53,193 nucleotides of DNA from positions 1 through 53,193 of the forward strand of contig NZ_KN322958.1 in assembly GCF_000774145.1 (NCBI RefSeq), written 5' to 3'. This DNA comes from Pseudomonas mediterranea CFBP 5447. Its GTDB lineage: Bacteria; Pseudomonadota; Gammaproteobacteria; Pseudomonadales; Pseudomonadaceae. A program made the position numbers and the translations under genes. This document shows positions 1-10,080 of the stretch, one piece after another. Each line of letters begins with the position of its first letter. Positions within the stretch are counted from its first letter, which is position 1. A model generated the notes under the pieces. The model had not been told where the DNA came from. It saw only the letters and a list, made by a program, of their open reading frames with translations, and made no database searches.

Positions 1-137
1 ATCTGCTGACGCAGGTAGGGGTTTTGTTTTGCCCGCAGGAAAGTTCTTACGACAAGCGCGGACCGTTCCCGGCTGCTACAACCCCCCGACAATGCTAAGG
101 TTCGGCCCTAGCTTTTTGCATTTTCAAGGATGCCTTT

Positions 138-3100
138 ATGCCGGACGCAACGTCCCTCAGCCCAGCCTTCATGGTGATTCATGGCAATCGCCTTGATGAA
201 CTGCGCAGCCTGGTCATCAGCTTGATGCGACGTTATCCGCTGGGCCCGCTTGAGAATGAAATCGCACTGGTACAGAGCAACGGTATTGCCCAATGGCTCA
301 AGCTGGCACTGGCAGAGGATCCGGAAGACGACGATACCGGCGGCTGCGGCATTGCGGCAGCCATTGATGTACAGCTGCCCGGCAGTTTCATGTGGCAACT
401 CTATCGATCGGTCCTGGGGCGCGATGAGATTCCGGCCAAGTCCCTACTGGATAAAGCCCCCCTCACCTGGCGACTGATGCGCCTCTTGCCGCAGTTGATC
501 GAGCAGCCTCATTTCGAGCCCTTGCGGCGGTTCCTCACCCACGACACTGACCTACGCAAGCGCTATCAGTTGTCCGAACGCCTTGCCGATTTGTTCGACC
601 AGTATCAGGTGTACCGGGCTGATTGGCTCGAAGACTGGGCAGAGGGCCGGCACCAGACGAGAAATGTTCGCGGCGAAATCAAGGCGCTTGCGCCTGCTAA
701 TTGCTGGCAAGCCGAGCTGTGGCGAGCCTTGTTGATGGATGTGGGAGAAGAAGGCATGGCTCAAAGCCGTGCGGGCGTCCATCAACGGTACATCGAGCGT
801 ATCAATAGCCTGGAAGCCGCTCCGAAAGGACTTCCTGCACGGGTGATCGTGTTTGGTATTTCCTCGCTGCCGGCGCAGGCCCTCGAGGCGCTGGCCGGTC
901 TTTCGCGGTTCAGCCAGGTCCTGCTGTGTGTCCATAACCCTTGTCGTCATCATTGGGCGGACATCGTGGCCGACAAGGACCTGCTTCGCCACCAGTACAA
1001 GCGTCAGGCACGCAAGGCTGGCATGCCCGCAATCCTCGATCCACAATCCTTGCATCAACATGCTCATCCGTTACTCGCGGCATGGGGCAAGCAGGGCCGT
1101 GACTATATCAACCTGCTCGACAGCTACGATGATCCCAATCGCTATCGCTCGGTGTTTCGCGATGGCCGGATCGACCTGTTCAGTGATGGCAACCCCACGA
1201 CCCTGCTCAGCCAGTTGCAGGATGACATTCTTGAGCTGCGCCCCCTGGCTGAAACCCGGGAGCGCTGGCCTGCCGTGAATACGGAGCGAGACGGATCGAT
1301 CCGTTTCCATGTCGCCCACAGCGCCCAACGCGAAGTCGAAATCCTGCATGACCAGTTATTGGCCCATTTCAGCGCGGACCCGACGCTGCGTCCTCGGGAC
1401 ATCATCGTCATGGTCCCGGACATCGACAGTTATGCTCCGCATATCCGTGCCGTGTTCGGTCAGCTCGACAGGACGGATCCGCGCTTCATTCCCTTCACCC
1501 TGACCGACCAGGGGCAGCGTGGACGTGATCCACTGCTGATTGCCGTCGAGCATTTGCTGAAGCTGCCCGATAGCCGCTTCCCCGTCAGCGAAATCCTCGA
1601 CTTGTTGGATGTCCCGGCCCTGCGCAAGCGGTTCGGCATTAATGAGGCCGACTTGCCGACACTGCACCGTTGGATCGAGGGTGCCGGTATTCGTTGGGGC
1701 ATGAACGCCGAACATCGCGCCGGGCTCGGTCTGCCCGCCGAGCTTGAGCAGAACAGCTGGCGGTTTGGTCTGCGACGCATGCTGTTGGGGTATGCGGTCG
1801 GCAGTTCGGACGCCTATGAAGGCATTGAACCCTATGACGAAATCGGTGGCCTTGACGCGGCGTTGATCGGGCCCCTGGCCGCATTACTGGACGCGCTGGA
1901 GGTCGCCCACCAGTCGCTCACCGAGCCCGCATCTCCACAGGTGTGGGGCTCCCGTTTGCGTGACTTGATGCAGTTGTTTTTCCAGGCGGACAGTGAGCAT
2001 GACGACTATCTGCTGGCCCAGCTCGAGGACCTGCGCGAAACGTGGTTGGAAACCTGCGAGTCGGTTGGGCTGCAGGATGAATTACCGTTGACGGTGGTAC
2101 GCGAGGCTTGGCTGGCAGGACTGGATCAAGGTCGGCTGTCCCAGCGATTTCTCGCCGGAGCGGTCAACTTCTGCACGCTGATGCCGATGCGGGCAATCCC
2201 CTTCAGTCTGGTGTGCCTGCTGGGGATGAACGACGGTGATTATCCGAGAGCCCAGCCACCATTGGATTTCGATCTCATGGGGAGCGACTATCGTCCCGGC
2301 GATCGCTCCCGGCGTGAGGACGATCGTTACCTCCTATTGGAGGCGCTGCTGTCGGCCCGGGAAAAACTCTATATCAGTTGGGTTGGGCGCAGTATCCGCG
2401 ATAACAGCGAGCGACCCGCATCGGTGTTGATCGGTCAGTTGCGGGATCACCTGGCCAGTGGCTGGCGACTGACGGACGACAGCCAGGAGCTTCTCGAGGC
2501 GCTGACCCAGGAGCATCCCCTGCAACCGTTCAGTGCCCGTTATTTCCTCCAGGGCAGTGAATTGTTCAGCTATGCCAGCGAGTGGCGGATGCTCCAAGAC
2601 AACCTGGCCCCTGCGGGCAATGCCCAGGTGTTGGAACCCTATGTTCAGGAAGAGCCCTTGAGCCTCGGACAATTGCAGGACTTCCTGCGCAACCCCGTCC
2701 GTCACTTTTTCAGCCAGCGACTCAAGGTGTTCTTCGAGGCCATCGAAGCCCCGTTGGCCGATGACGAACCCTTCGTGCTCGATGCCCTCCAACGCTACAG
2801 CCTGAGCGACAGCTTGCTGGAAGCCGCCCTGGTACGCCTGGACCAGCCGGATCTGGCCCTGGAGGCCCATGCCAGGCGCCTGCAGAATAGCGGCCTGTTA
2901 CCCATGGCGGGTTTCGGGGAGTACATGCAACGCGAACTGATCGAGCCTCTACCGGATCTGCTCCAGCGATATCAGCAGCTTCTGGCGTTATGGCCCACGC
3001 CGTTGACCAGCGCGGTGCCTGTCAATCTCCAATTGCATGATGTCAGTGTCGAAGGATGGCTCAGTGGCCTGCACCAGCGTTCCGACGGCGCGGTCCTTGC

Positions 3101-3590
3101 GATCACCACCATACCCAACAGCATCGGCTCCGTCAGGACCCGCAAGTGGCACCGCCTGATACGTCCCTGGGTCAATCATCTCGTGGCGTGCGCCAGCGGG
3201 CTGTCGATGACCACCGCATTGGTGGCCAGTGATGACAGTTTGCTGCTGGCACCTTTTGAAGAACCGGTGGCGAGAAGACTGCTCAGCGACCTGTTGCAGG
3301 CCTGGCAGTCGGGCATGCGCCAGCCACTGCCGATCGCGGTGAAAACAGCCTTCGCCTGGCTTGGCCAGACGGACCCGGATAAAGCCGAGGCGGCGGCCCG
3401 AAGAGCCTACGAAGGCGACGGGCTGACCTCTGAAGGCGAGCGACGGGAGAGTCCGGCCCTGGCGCGGCAGTTTGTCGATTTCGATGCCCTCGTGGCGGAC
3501 GAGACATTTCCTGACTGGTGCGATGCGCTTTATCGGCCGTTGTTCGACGCGCCGTGGCTTTCCGCGATCGGCGAGGAGGCTCAATCATGA
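138..3590 (+). CDS. recC: RecC, gamma subunit of exodeoxyribonuclease V
   Basis: This 1150-residue protein is the RecC subunit of RecBCD, the cytoplasmic helicase-nuclease that resects double-strand breaks. RecC scans for Chi and splits the two strands. The length fits the family (E. coli RecC is about 1120). It has the N-terminal segment with FMVIHGNRLDELRSL, a FHVAHSAQREVEIL segment near residue 390 and an LLGMNDGDYPR segment near 690. These are remnants of a helicase fold that lacks Walker motifs, as is normal for RecC. The ATG at 138 is preceded by AAGGA at 126-130 with good spacing. The stop overlaps the recB start as ATGA at 3587-3590, so the two are translationally coupled. The 137 bases before it hold only the presumed promoter and leader. 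Confidence 0.96.
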   Translation: MPDATSLSPAFMVIHGNRLDELRSLVISLMRRYPLGPLENEIALVQSNGIAQWLKLALAEDPEDDDTGGCGIAAAIDVQLPGSFMWQLYRSVLGRDEIPAKSLLDKAPLTWRLMRLLPQLIEQPHFEPLRRFLTHDTDLRKRYQLSERLADLFDQYQVYRADWLEDWAEGRHQTRNVRGEIKALAPANCWQAELWRALLMDVGEEGMAQSRAGVHQRYIERINSLEAAPKGLPARVIVFGISSLPAQALEALAGLSRFSQVLLCVHNPCRHHWADIVADKDLLRHQYKRQARKAGMPAILDPQSLHQHAHPLLAAWGKQGRDYINLLDSYDDPNRYRSVFRDGRIDLFSDGNPTTLLSQLQDDILELRPLAETRERWPAVNTERDGSIRFHVAHSAQREVEILHDQLLAHFSADPTLRPRDIIVMVPDIDSYAPHIRAVFGQLDRTDPRFIPFTLTDQGQRGRDPLLIAVEHLLKLPDSRFPVSEILDLLDVPALRKRFGINEADLPTLHRWIEGAGIRWGMNAEHRAGLGLPAELEQNSWRFGLRRMLLGYAVGSSDAYEGIEPYDEIGGLDAALIGPLAALLDALEVAHQSLTEPASPQVWGSRLRDLMQLFFQADSEHDDYLLAQLEDLRETWLETCESVGLQDELPLTVVREAWLAGLDQGRLSQRFLAGAVNFCTLMPMRAIPFSLVCLLGMNDGDYPRAQPPLDFDLMGSDYRPGDRSRREDDRYLLLEALLSAREKLYISWVGRSIRDNSERPASVLIGQLRDHLASGWRLTDDSQELLEALTQEHPLQPFSARYFLQGSELFSYASEWRMLQDNLAPAGNAQVLEPYVQEEPLSLGQLQDFLRNPVRHFFSQRLKVFFEAIEAPLADDEPFVLDALQRYSLSDSLLEAALVRLDQPDLALEAHARRLQNSGLLPMAGFGEYMQRELIEPLPDLLQRYQQLLALWPTPLTSAVPVNLQLHDVSVEGWLSGLHQRSDGAVLAITTIPNSIGSVRTRKWHRLIRPWVNHLVACASGLSMTTALVASDDSLLLAPFEEPVARRLLSDLLQAWQSGMRQPLPIAVKTAFAWLGQTDPDKAEAAARRAYEGDGLTSEGERRESPALARQFVDFDALVADETFPDWCDALYRPLFDAPWLSAIGEEAQS

Positions 3591-6500
3591 GTCGGCAGAC
3601 ACCTCTGGCCCTGGCTTTTCCCCTGCGGGGGAGCCAATTGATCGAGGCCAGTGCGGGCACTGGCAAGACCTTTACCATTTCAGCGTTATACCTGCGGCTG
3701 GTGTTGGGGCATGGCGGCCCGGCAACCGGGTTCGGGCGCGAACTGCTGCCTCCACAAATCCTGGTCGTGACTTTTACCGACGCCGCCACCAAGGAGCTGC
3801 GCGAACGTATCCGCACGCGCCTGGCCGAAGCGGCGCGCTTCTTTCGTGATGAGATTCCGGCCCCCGACTCCCTGATTGCCCAATTGCGCGACGAATTCGA
3901 CGAAGCGCGATGGCCCGGTTGCGCCAATCGGCTGGACATTGCTGCGCAATGGATGGATGAGGCGGCGGTTTCGACCATCCATAGCTGGTGTCAGCGGATG
4001 TTGCGGGAACATGCCTTCGACAGTGGCAGCCTGTTTACCCAAACCCTGGAAACCGATCACAGCGAACTACTCGGCGAAGTGCTGCGCGATTATTGGCGGC
4101 TGTTCTGCTACTCGATGCAAGGTGAAGCGTTGAACTGGGTGCGCACCCATTGGGGAGGGCCCGCTGCCCTGTTGCCGCGGGTGCGGGGGCTGTTCTCCAG
4201 CGAGCGTGAGAGCGCTGACGGGCTTGAGCCTGCCGAGCTCATCCTGGCATCGCTTCAGGAGCGCAGTGCCGCGTTGCTCGACCTCAAGGCACCATGGCGG
4301 CAATGGGCGGTGGAGCTGCTGGAGATCTGCCAGCAAGGCGTTGCCAACAAGAGCGTCGACGGGCGCAAGATGCAGGCGCGCTACTTCGAGCCGTGGTTTC
4401 AGAAAATCTCCGCCTGGGTGGATGACGAGAGCCTCGAACTCCTGGATATCGGTACCGGGTTTACGCGGCTGACCCCCGAGGGCATGGCCGAGGCCTGGAA
4501 AGGCGAAGTACCCAGCCATCCCGGGCTGGAGGCCATGGCCAGTCTCAAGACCAGTCTGGAGGCCTTGCCCACTCCGGATGCAGCGGTGTTGCAGCATGCG
4601 GCCCAATGGGTAGGCGCGCGGTTTGAGGCAGAGAAACGTCGACGCGCGGAGATGGGCTTCGACGACATGCTGCTGAGGCTGGACGCGGCGTTGCTGGCCG
4701 ACGGAGGAGAGCGCCTGGCGAGCCTGATACGCGAGCAGTTTCCGGTCGCGTTGATCGACGAGTTCCAGGACACCGACCCGGTTCAATACCGGATCTTCGA
4801 AAGCATCTATCGCATCGAAGACAACAACCCGGAGACGGGACTGTTCCTGATCGGTGACCCGAAACAGGCCATCTATGCCTTTCGTGGTGCCGATATCCAT
4901 ACCTATCTGCGTGCCCGTGAGGCGACCGCCGGCAGGTTGCATACCTTGGGAACCAACTTCCGTTCCAGCCACGCCATGGTGGGCGCGGTTAACCATATTT
5001 TCCAGAACGCCGAATCCCGCCCGAGCGGGCGAGGGGCTTTCCTGTTTCGCGAGGCGCCCAACAGGAACCCTGTGCCGTTTCTGCCCGTTGATGCCCAAGG
5101 CCGCAAGGAGGCCCTGCAAGTCGCGGGTCAGCCTCTCGCAGCGTTGAATATCTGGCTCCTGCCGTCGGACAAGCCGCTCTCAGGTGCGGTCTATCGACAG
5201 CAAATGGCGGCGGCCTGCGCCAGTGAAATCACCGCGCTGCTCAACGGCGGCCAGTCGGGGCGCGACGGCTTCATCGAGGAAGGAAAAGCCCTGCGTGGGC
5301 TGTTGCCGGCAGACATTGCGATCCTGGTGCGGGACGGTAAAGAAGCGCAGGCCGTGCGGGACGAGTTATCCGTGCGGGGCGTACGCAGTGTCTATCTGTC
5401 CGATAAGGATTCGGTCTTTGCCTCGCAGGAAGCACGGGACTTGCTGATCTGGCTCAAGGCCTGTGCCGAGCCGGATGTTGAGCGCCCATTGCGGGCCGCA
5501 CTGGCAAGCATCACCTTGAATCTGCCGCTCACGGAACTGGAGCGGCTCAACCAGGACGAGTTGGCCTGGGAAGCGCGGGTCATGCAGTTCCGTGGCTACC
5601 GTACGGTCTGGCGCACCCAGGGGGTGCTGCCCATGTTGCGGCGCCTGCTGCATGATTTCGAGCTGCCCCAGGCCTTGATCATGCGCGATGACGGTGAGCG
5701 GGTGCTGACGAATCTGCTGCATCTCAGCGAGCTCCTGCAGCAGGCCGCCGGTGAACTGGACGGTGAACAGGCCCTGATCCGGCACCTGTCGGAGCACCTG
5801 GCCTTGTCCGGTCAGGCTGGAGAAGAACAGATCCTGCGCCTGGAAAGCGATGAGCAGTTGGTCAAGGTGGTGACGATCCACAAGTCCAAGGGGCTGGAGT
5901 ATCCGTTGGTGTTCCTGCCGTTCATCTGTTCGACCAAGCCGGTGGATGGCAGCCGGTTGCCCCTGCACTACCACGATGAAGCCGGCAAGGCGCAGATCAG
6001 CCTCAAGCCTTCCGCCGAATTGGTCGCCAAGGCTGATGACGAACGTCTGGCCGAGGACCTGCGCCTGCTCTACGTGGCGCTTACCCGCGCTCAACATGCC
6101 TGTTGGCTGGGGGTTGCCGATCTCAAGCGGGGTAATAACAGCAGCTCGATCCTGCATCTGTCGGCGCTGGGCTATCTGCTGGGCGGCGGTGTGCCGCTGC
6201 CCGAGTCGGCGCAGTTGCGGCGCTGGCTGGAAGACCTGCAGCAAGGCAGTGCTGCGGTGAGTTACCAGGAGATGCCTCAGGCCACCGACGAACGCTATCG
6301 GCCTCCGCGCAACGAAGCCGTGCTGCTCGACCCCTTGAGACCGGTGCGCAAGGCCAGCGAAAACTGGTGGATCGCCTCCTATAGCGCCTTGCGCATCGGC
6401 GAGACCCTGAGTGAGGGCAGCGACACGGCGCCGGAAGATCCCCAGGCCCAGAAACTGTTCGACGATGAGCGGCTTGATCCTGATGCGCCCAGGGAAGTGG

Positions 6501-7276
6501 TCGCCATCGGAGGTGACATCCACCGTTTCCCTCGGGGGCCCAACCCCGGTACGTTCCTCCACGGCCTCCTGGAGTGGATCGCTGGAGAAGGGTTTGCCGT
6601 CGCTCCAACGGCCATCGAGGACGCCATTGCGCGGCGTTGCAACCGTCGAGGCTGGACAGGCTGGATCACGACGCTCAACGATTGGCTGCAGCACTTGATA
6701 GCAATGCCTATGCGCATCGGCAACGATCAGCCGCCGGTGGTGCTTGAACACCTGACCCGGTTCCAGGTGGAGATGGAGTTCTGGTTCGCCAGCCACAAGG
6801 TCGATGTGCTCAAGCTCGATGAGCTGGTTTGCCGACTCACCCATGGCGGTGTGGCCCGCGTCGCCGCCGAGCCGGTGCTGCTCAACGGTATGTTCAAGGG
6901 CTTCATCGATCTCACCTTCGAGCATGAAGGGCGATATTACGTGGCGGACTACAAATCCAATTGGCTGGGGAGCGATGACACGGCTTACACCCCGCAGGCC
7001 ATGGAGCAATCGATCCTCGAAAATCGCTACGATCTGCAATATGTACTGTACCTGCTGGCGCTGCATCGTCAGCTCAAGGCGCGACTACCTGACTATGACT
7101 ACGACCGACATGTCGGCGGTGCGCTGTACCTGTTCCTCCGTGGCACCCGTGCGGCCAGTCAAGGGGTCTATTTCACCAAGCCTGCGCGAGCACTGATCGA
7201 ACAACTGGATCGACTTTTCCAAGGGGCGCCCGAGCCCAAGGCCGAGCCGGCCTGGGTACAGGGGGAATTGCTATGA
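3587..7276 (+). CDS. recB: RecB, beta subunit of exodeoxyribonuclease V
   Basis: RecB is the 3'-5' helicase and the only nuclease of RecBCD; it also loads RecA after Chi. The 1229-residue product shows all UvrD/SF1 motifs: Walker A SAGTGKT near residues 22-28, LIDEFQDTDP near 390, GDPKQAIYAFRGAD near 422, HKSKGLEYP near 765 and LLYVALTRAQ near 828. The C-terminal nuclease domain has FLHGLLEW near 990, GFIDL near 1105 and the metal-binding VADYKSNW near 1120, followed by an LQYVLYLLALHR helix. I chose the ATG at 3587, inside the recC stop (ATGA), rather than the in-frame upstream codon at 3518, which would overlap recC by 70 bases and add a segment unlike RecB. The frame ends overlapping recD by ATGA. 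Confidence 0.96.
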   Translation: MSRQTPLALAFPLRGSQLIEASAGTGKTFTISALYLRLVLGHGGPATGFGRELLPPQILVVTFTDAATKELRERIRTRLAEAARFFRDEIPAPDSLIAQLRDEFDEARWPGCANRLDIAAQWMDEAAVSTIHSWCQRMLREHAFDSGSLFTQTLETDHSELLGEVLRDYWRLFCYSMQGEALNWVRTHWGGPAALLPRVRGLFSSERESADGLEPAELILASLQERSAALLDLKAPWRQWAVELLEICQQGVANKSVDGRKMQARYFEPWFQKISAWVDDESLELLDIGTGFTRLTPEGMAEAWKGEVPSHPGLEAMASLKTSLEALPTPDAAVLQHAAQWVGARFEAEKRRRAEMGFDDMLLRLDAALLADGGERLASLIREQFPVALIDEFQDTDPVQYRIFESIYRIEDNNPETGLFLIGDPKQAIYAFRGADIHTYLRAREATAGRLHTLGTNFRSSHAMVGAVNHIFQNAESRPSGRGAFLFREAPNRNPVPFLPVDAQGRKEALQVAGQPLAALNIWLLPSDKPLSGAVYRQQMAAACASEITALLNGGQSGRDGFIEEGKALRGLLPADIAILVRDGKEAQAVRDELSVRGVRSVYLSDKDSVFASQEARDLLIWLKACAEPDVERPLRAALASITLNLPLTELERLNQDELAWEARVMQFRGYRTVWRTQGVLPMLRRLLHDFELPQALIMRDDGERVLTNLLHLSELLQQAAGELDGEQALIRHLSEHLALSGQAGEEQILRLESDEQLVKVVTIHKSKGLEYPLVFLPFICSTKPVDGSRLPLHYHDEAGKAQISLKPSAELVAKADDERLAEDLRLLYVALTRAQHACWLGVADLKRGNNSSSILHLSALGYLLGGGVPLPESAQLRRWLEDLQQGSAAVSYQEMPQATDERYRPPRNEAVLLDPLRPVRKASENWWIASYSALRIGETLSEGSDTAPEDPQAQKLFDDERLDPDAPREVVAIGGDIHRFPRGPNPGTFLHGLLEWIAGEGFAVAPTAIEDAIARRCNRRGWTGWITTLNDWLQHLIAMPMRIGNDQPPVVLEHLTRFQVEMEFWFASHKVDVLKLDELVCRLTHGGVARVAAEPVLLNGMFKGFIDLTFEHEGRYYVADYKSNWLGSDDTAYTPQAMEQSILENRYDLQYVLYLLALHRQLKARLPDYDYDRHVGGALYLFLRGTRAASQGVYFTKPARALIEQLDRLFQGAPEPKAEPAWVQGELL

Positions 7277-9369
7277 GTCGGACCTTTGTCGATCTGCTGC
7301 CCACATCGTCGGATGACGAAAGCCTGGCCGAACTGGCGCCTTTGGACCGTGCGGACGATCTGCTGCTGTTGTTGACGCGCTGGGTCGAGCGCGGTTGGTT
7401 GCGCGCCCTGGACAAGGCCTTCGTCGCGTTCCTTCATGAGCTGGCGCCCGCCGACGATCCACTGGTGCTGCTCGCGGCGGCGCTGGCCAGTCATCAGCTG
7501 GGCCATGGGCATGTCTGTCTGGATCTGTTCGAAACGCTCAAGGAGCCGGATTTTGCCTTGTCGCTTCCCCCCGAGGGAGATTCGCAAACCGGTGTGATGC
7601 TGTTGCCATCGCAGATACTGCAGAACCTGGAGGGCGCCCATTGGTGCAAGACCCTGGCCTCCAGCCCCCTGGTAGCCCTGGCTGTAGATGAGCGTGAGGA
7701 AGCACGGCAACGCCCGTTGGTCCTCTCCGGTAAACGCCTTTATCTGCGGCGCTATTGGACCTATGAGCGGCGGATCGATGAGGCGTTGCGTCAACGGCTG
7801 GCCGAACAGGAGGTCGCCCCTGTCGACCTGGGAGAGCGCCTGAATGGACTGTTCGGGCCGGCCGCGGCCGCAGGTCCCATCGACTGGCAGAAACTGGCCT
7901 GTGCCCTGGCGACCCGGGGTGCCTTCAGCATCGTGACCGGCGGCCCGGGCACCGGCAAGACCACCACTGTCGTGCGCTTGCTGGCACTGCTCCAGGCCCC
8001 CGCCGTCGAAGCCGGAAAGCCGCTGCGGATCCGCCTGGCAGCGCCGACCGGCAAGGCGGCGGCGCGCCTGACCGAATCCATCAGCCAGCAGGTCCGGACC
8101 CTGGATGTCCCCGATGCCGTGCGCGAGCGGATTCCTTGCGACGTGACCACTGTCCATCGGTTGCTGGGCAGCCGGCCGGGGACCCGACATTTTCGGCACC
8201 ATGGGGGGAATCGGTTGCCGCTGGACGTGTTGGTGATCGACGAGGCGTCCATGATCGACCTGGAGATGATGGCCAACCTGCTGGATGCGCTGCCGCCTCA
8301 TGCGCGGTTGGTGCTGCTCGGGGATAAGGATCAGTTGGCTTCGGTGGAAGCCGGTGCGGTCCTGGCGGATTTGTGTCGGGATGCCGAGGAGGGCTGGTAC
8401 AACGCCCGAACCCGCGCCTGGCTTGAGTCGGTCAGCGGCGAAGACCTGTCTGCCGCTGATTTGCAGCAAGACATCGATGGCACTCATCCATTGGCCCAGC
8501 AGGTGGTCATGCTCCGGCACTCCCGTCGCTTTGGCGAGGGCAGTGGTATCGGCCAACTGGCTCGATGGGTCAACCAACAGCAGCCCGAAAAGGCGCGCCA
8601 GTTGCTGGTGGGCAAGCGCCATGCCGATCTGTTTTCCCTGGCATTGAAGGGCGAGCATGATGGGGCGCTGGAGCGCTTGCTGCTTGAAGGCCAGGCAGAA
8701 GGCCCCCAGGGCTATCGGCATTACCTGAGCCTGCTGCGACAACGACGGCCGGCGGTGTCCCGTCCATTGGAAGATGCCTGCTGGATCGAGTGGGCCCGGG
8801 ACGTCCTCTCTGCATTCGATGCTTTCCAATTGCTCTGTGCTGTGCGTAAAGGCCCGTGGGGCGTCGAAGGGTTGAACCAGAGAGTGACCGCGGCGCTGCT
8901 CAAGGCCCGTCTTATCGACAGCGATCACCAGTGGTACGAGGGGCGTCCGGTCTTGATGACTCGCAACGACTATGGTCTGGGTTTGATGAACGGCGATATC
9001 GGGATTGCCCTCAAATTGCCCGAGCGCGATGGGCCGGAGGCGGGCAGGCAGGTCCTGCGGGTGGCCTTCCCTCGCAACGACGGACAGGGCGGTGTGCGCT
9101 TCGTCCTGCCCAGCCGCTTGAATGATGTGGAAACCGTGTATGCCATGACCGTGCATAAATCCCAGGGCTCGGAGTTCAGTCATACGGCGCTGATTCTCCC
9201 GGATGCGCTGAATCCGGTATTGACCAAGGAGCTGGTGTACACGGCCATTACCCGGGCCAAGCAGTGGTTCAGCCTGATCGAGCCACGGCCGGGAATATTC
9301 GAGGAAGCGGTTCGGCGCAAGGTCAAGCGCCTGAGCGGGTTGATGCTGGATCTGGAGCCGCGCAGCTGA
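7273..9369 (+). CDS. recD: RecD, alpha subunit of exodeoxyribonuclease V
   Basis: RecD is the 5'-3' SF1B helicase of RecBCD. The 698-residue product is somewhat longer than E. coli RecD (608). Walker A GGPGTGKTTT lies near residue 223, followed by RLAAPTGKAAARL, the Walker B segment LVIDEASMID near 320, GDKDQLASVEAG, and the C-terminal motifs VHKSQGSEF near 627 and VYTAITRAKQW. The start ATG at 7273 overlaps the recB stop (ATGA), so recC-recB-recD are three coupled cistrons. The RecBCD operon is therefore complete and shows no disrupted motif. Confidence 0.96.
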   Translation: MSRTFVDLLPTSSDDESLAELAPLDRADDLLLLLTRWVERGWLRALDKAFVAFLHELAPADDPLVLLAAALASHQLGHGHVCLDLFETLKEPDFALSLPPEGDSQTGVMLLPSQILQNLEGAHWCKTLASSPLVALAVDEREEARQRPLVLSGKRLYLRRYWTYERRIDEALRQRLAEQEVAPVDLGERLNGLFGPAAAAGPIDWQKLACALATRGAFSIVTGGPGTGKTTTVVRLLALLQAPAVEAGKPLRIRLAAPTGKAAARLTESISQQVRTLDVPDAVRERIPCDVTTVHRLLGSRPGTRHFRHHGGNRLPLDVLVIDEASMIDLEMMANLLDALPPHARLVLLGDKDQLASVEAGAVLADLCRDAEEGWYNARTRAWLESVSGEDLSAADLQQDIDGTHPLAQQVVMLRHSRRFGEGSGIGQLARWVNQQQPEKARQLLVGKRHADLFSLALKGEHDGALERLLLEGQAEGPQGYRHYLSLLRQRRPAVSRPLEDACWIEWARDVLSAFDAFQLLCAVRKGPWGVEGLNQRVTAALLKARLIDSDHQWYEGRPVLMTRNDYGLGLMNGDIGIALKLPERDGPEAGRQVLRVAFPRNDGQGGVRFVLPSRLNDVETVYAMTVHKSQGSEFSHTALILPDALNPVLTKELVYTAITRAKQWFSLIEPRPGIFEEAVRRKVKRLSGLMLDLEPRS

Positions 9370-9504
9370 GTGAGCAGACGCTCAGGGCAAGGGATTTTAA
9401 TGACGTCGTATTTTTGTCGGAAACCGCCGTAAGACGTTGTCTCGCTGGCTTTTTGGCACTGTGCTATCGTTCCGACGTTTATTGGATCGATCAAGAGAGT
9501 TGCC

Positions 9505-10080
9505 ATGGGTGGGGCTGTTCAGCAAGCACTGCGCGCCAAGGACTGGAGGCATTATCTGCTTGCCGGTTTTTTGTGTTTGCTGTCGCCTGTCCTGATGGCT
9601 GAAAATCAGGAGCCCGTAAGTCACGCGCAGATGCGGGCCGAGGCGGTGACCCAAGTCGTATTGGGCATTCTCAGTTATGCCCGTTGGCCCATAGAACCTA
9701 CCGAGCTGCAGCTTTGCATTGTCGGTCCGACTCAATACACCGACGATCTGGTCAAAGGCACCACCCAAGCCACTGGCCGAACGGTGAATGTGCGACGCTT
9801 GCTGGCGGATTACCCTGGCATCGCCGATGAATGCAACGCGGTCTATGTCGGCAGATTGACTGCCGATGAACACACCCAACTGTTTGCCTCCTTGATCGGC
9901 AAACCGGTATTGAGCATCAGCGAAGGCGGTGACCAATGCACCGTGGGCAGTCTGTTCTGTCTGCGGGTGGGCGATGAGCAGGTGGCGTTCGAGGTCAACC
10001 TCGATTCGGTCGCGCGCAGCGGCGTACGCATCCATCCGAGTGTCCTGCAGCTTTCACGTCGCAGGTCAGCAGCGCCATGA
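9505..10080 (+). CDS. yfiR: YfiR, periplasmic repressor of the YfiN diguanylate cyclase
   Basis: This 191-residue protein belongs to the YfiR (DUF4154) family. In P. aeruginosa YfiR is a periplasmic protein that binds and represses the diguanylate cyclase YfiN until redox or envelope signals, or YfiB, remove it. A cleavable signal peptide is visible: an Arg/Lys-rich start, a hydrophobic stretch at residues 18-31, and an Ala site near LMAEN. The mature part carries the family-like stretch ILSYARWP and several Cys residues (in LCIVG, ECNAV, QCTVG and LFCLR) that fit the known disulfides. It overlaps yfiN by ATGA at 10077-10080. The 135 bases upstream, after recD, presumably carry the operon promoter, but I could not place one with confidence. 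Confidence 0.92.
   Translation: MGGAVQQALRAKDWRHYLLAGFLCLLSPVLMAENQEPVSHAQMRAEAVTQVVLGILSYARWPIEPTELQLCIVGPTQYTDDLVKGTTQATGRTVNVRRLLADYPGIADECNAVYVGRLTADEHTQLFASLIGKPVLSISEGGDQCTVGSLFCLRVGDEQVAFEVNLDSVARSGVRIHPSVLQLSRRRSAAP

Noticed and set aside
5366..9183. Long antisense frames of 566 and 671 codons opposite recB and recD
   Set aside because: They lie fully inside conserved recB/recD, have no recognisable motif and arise from the GC-rich third codon positions of the real genes.
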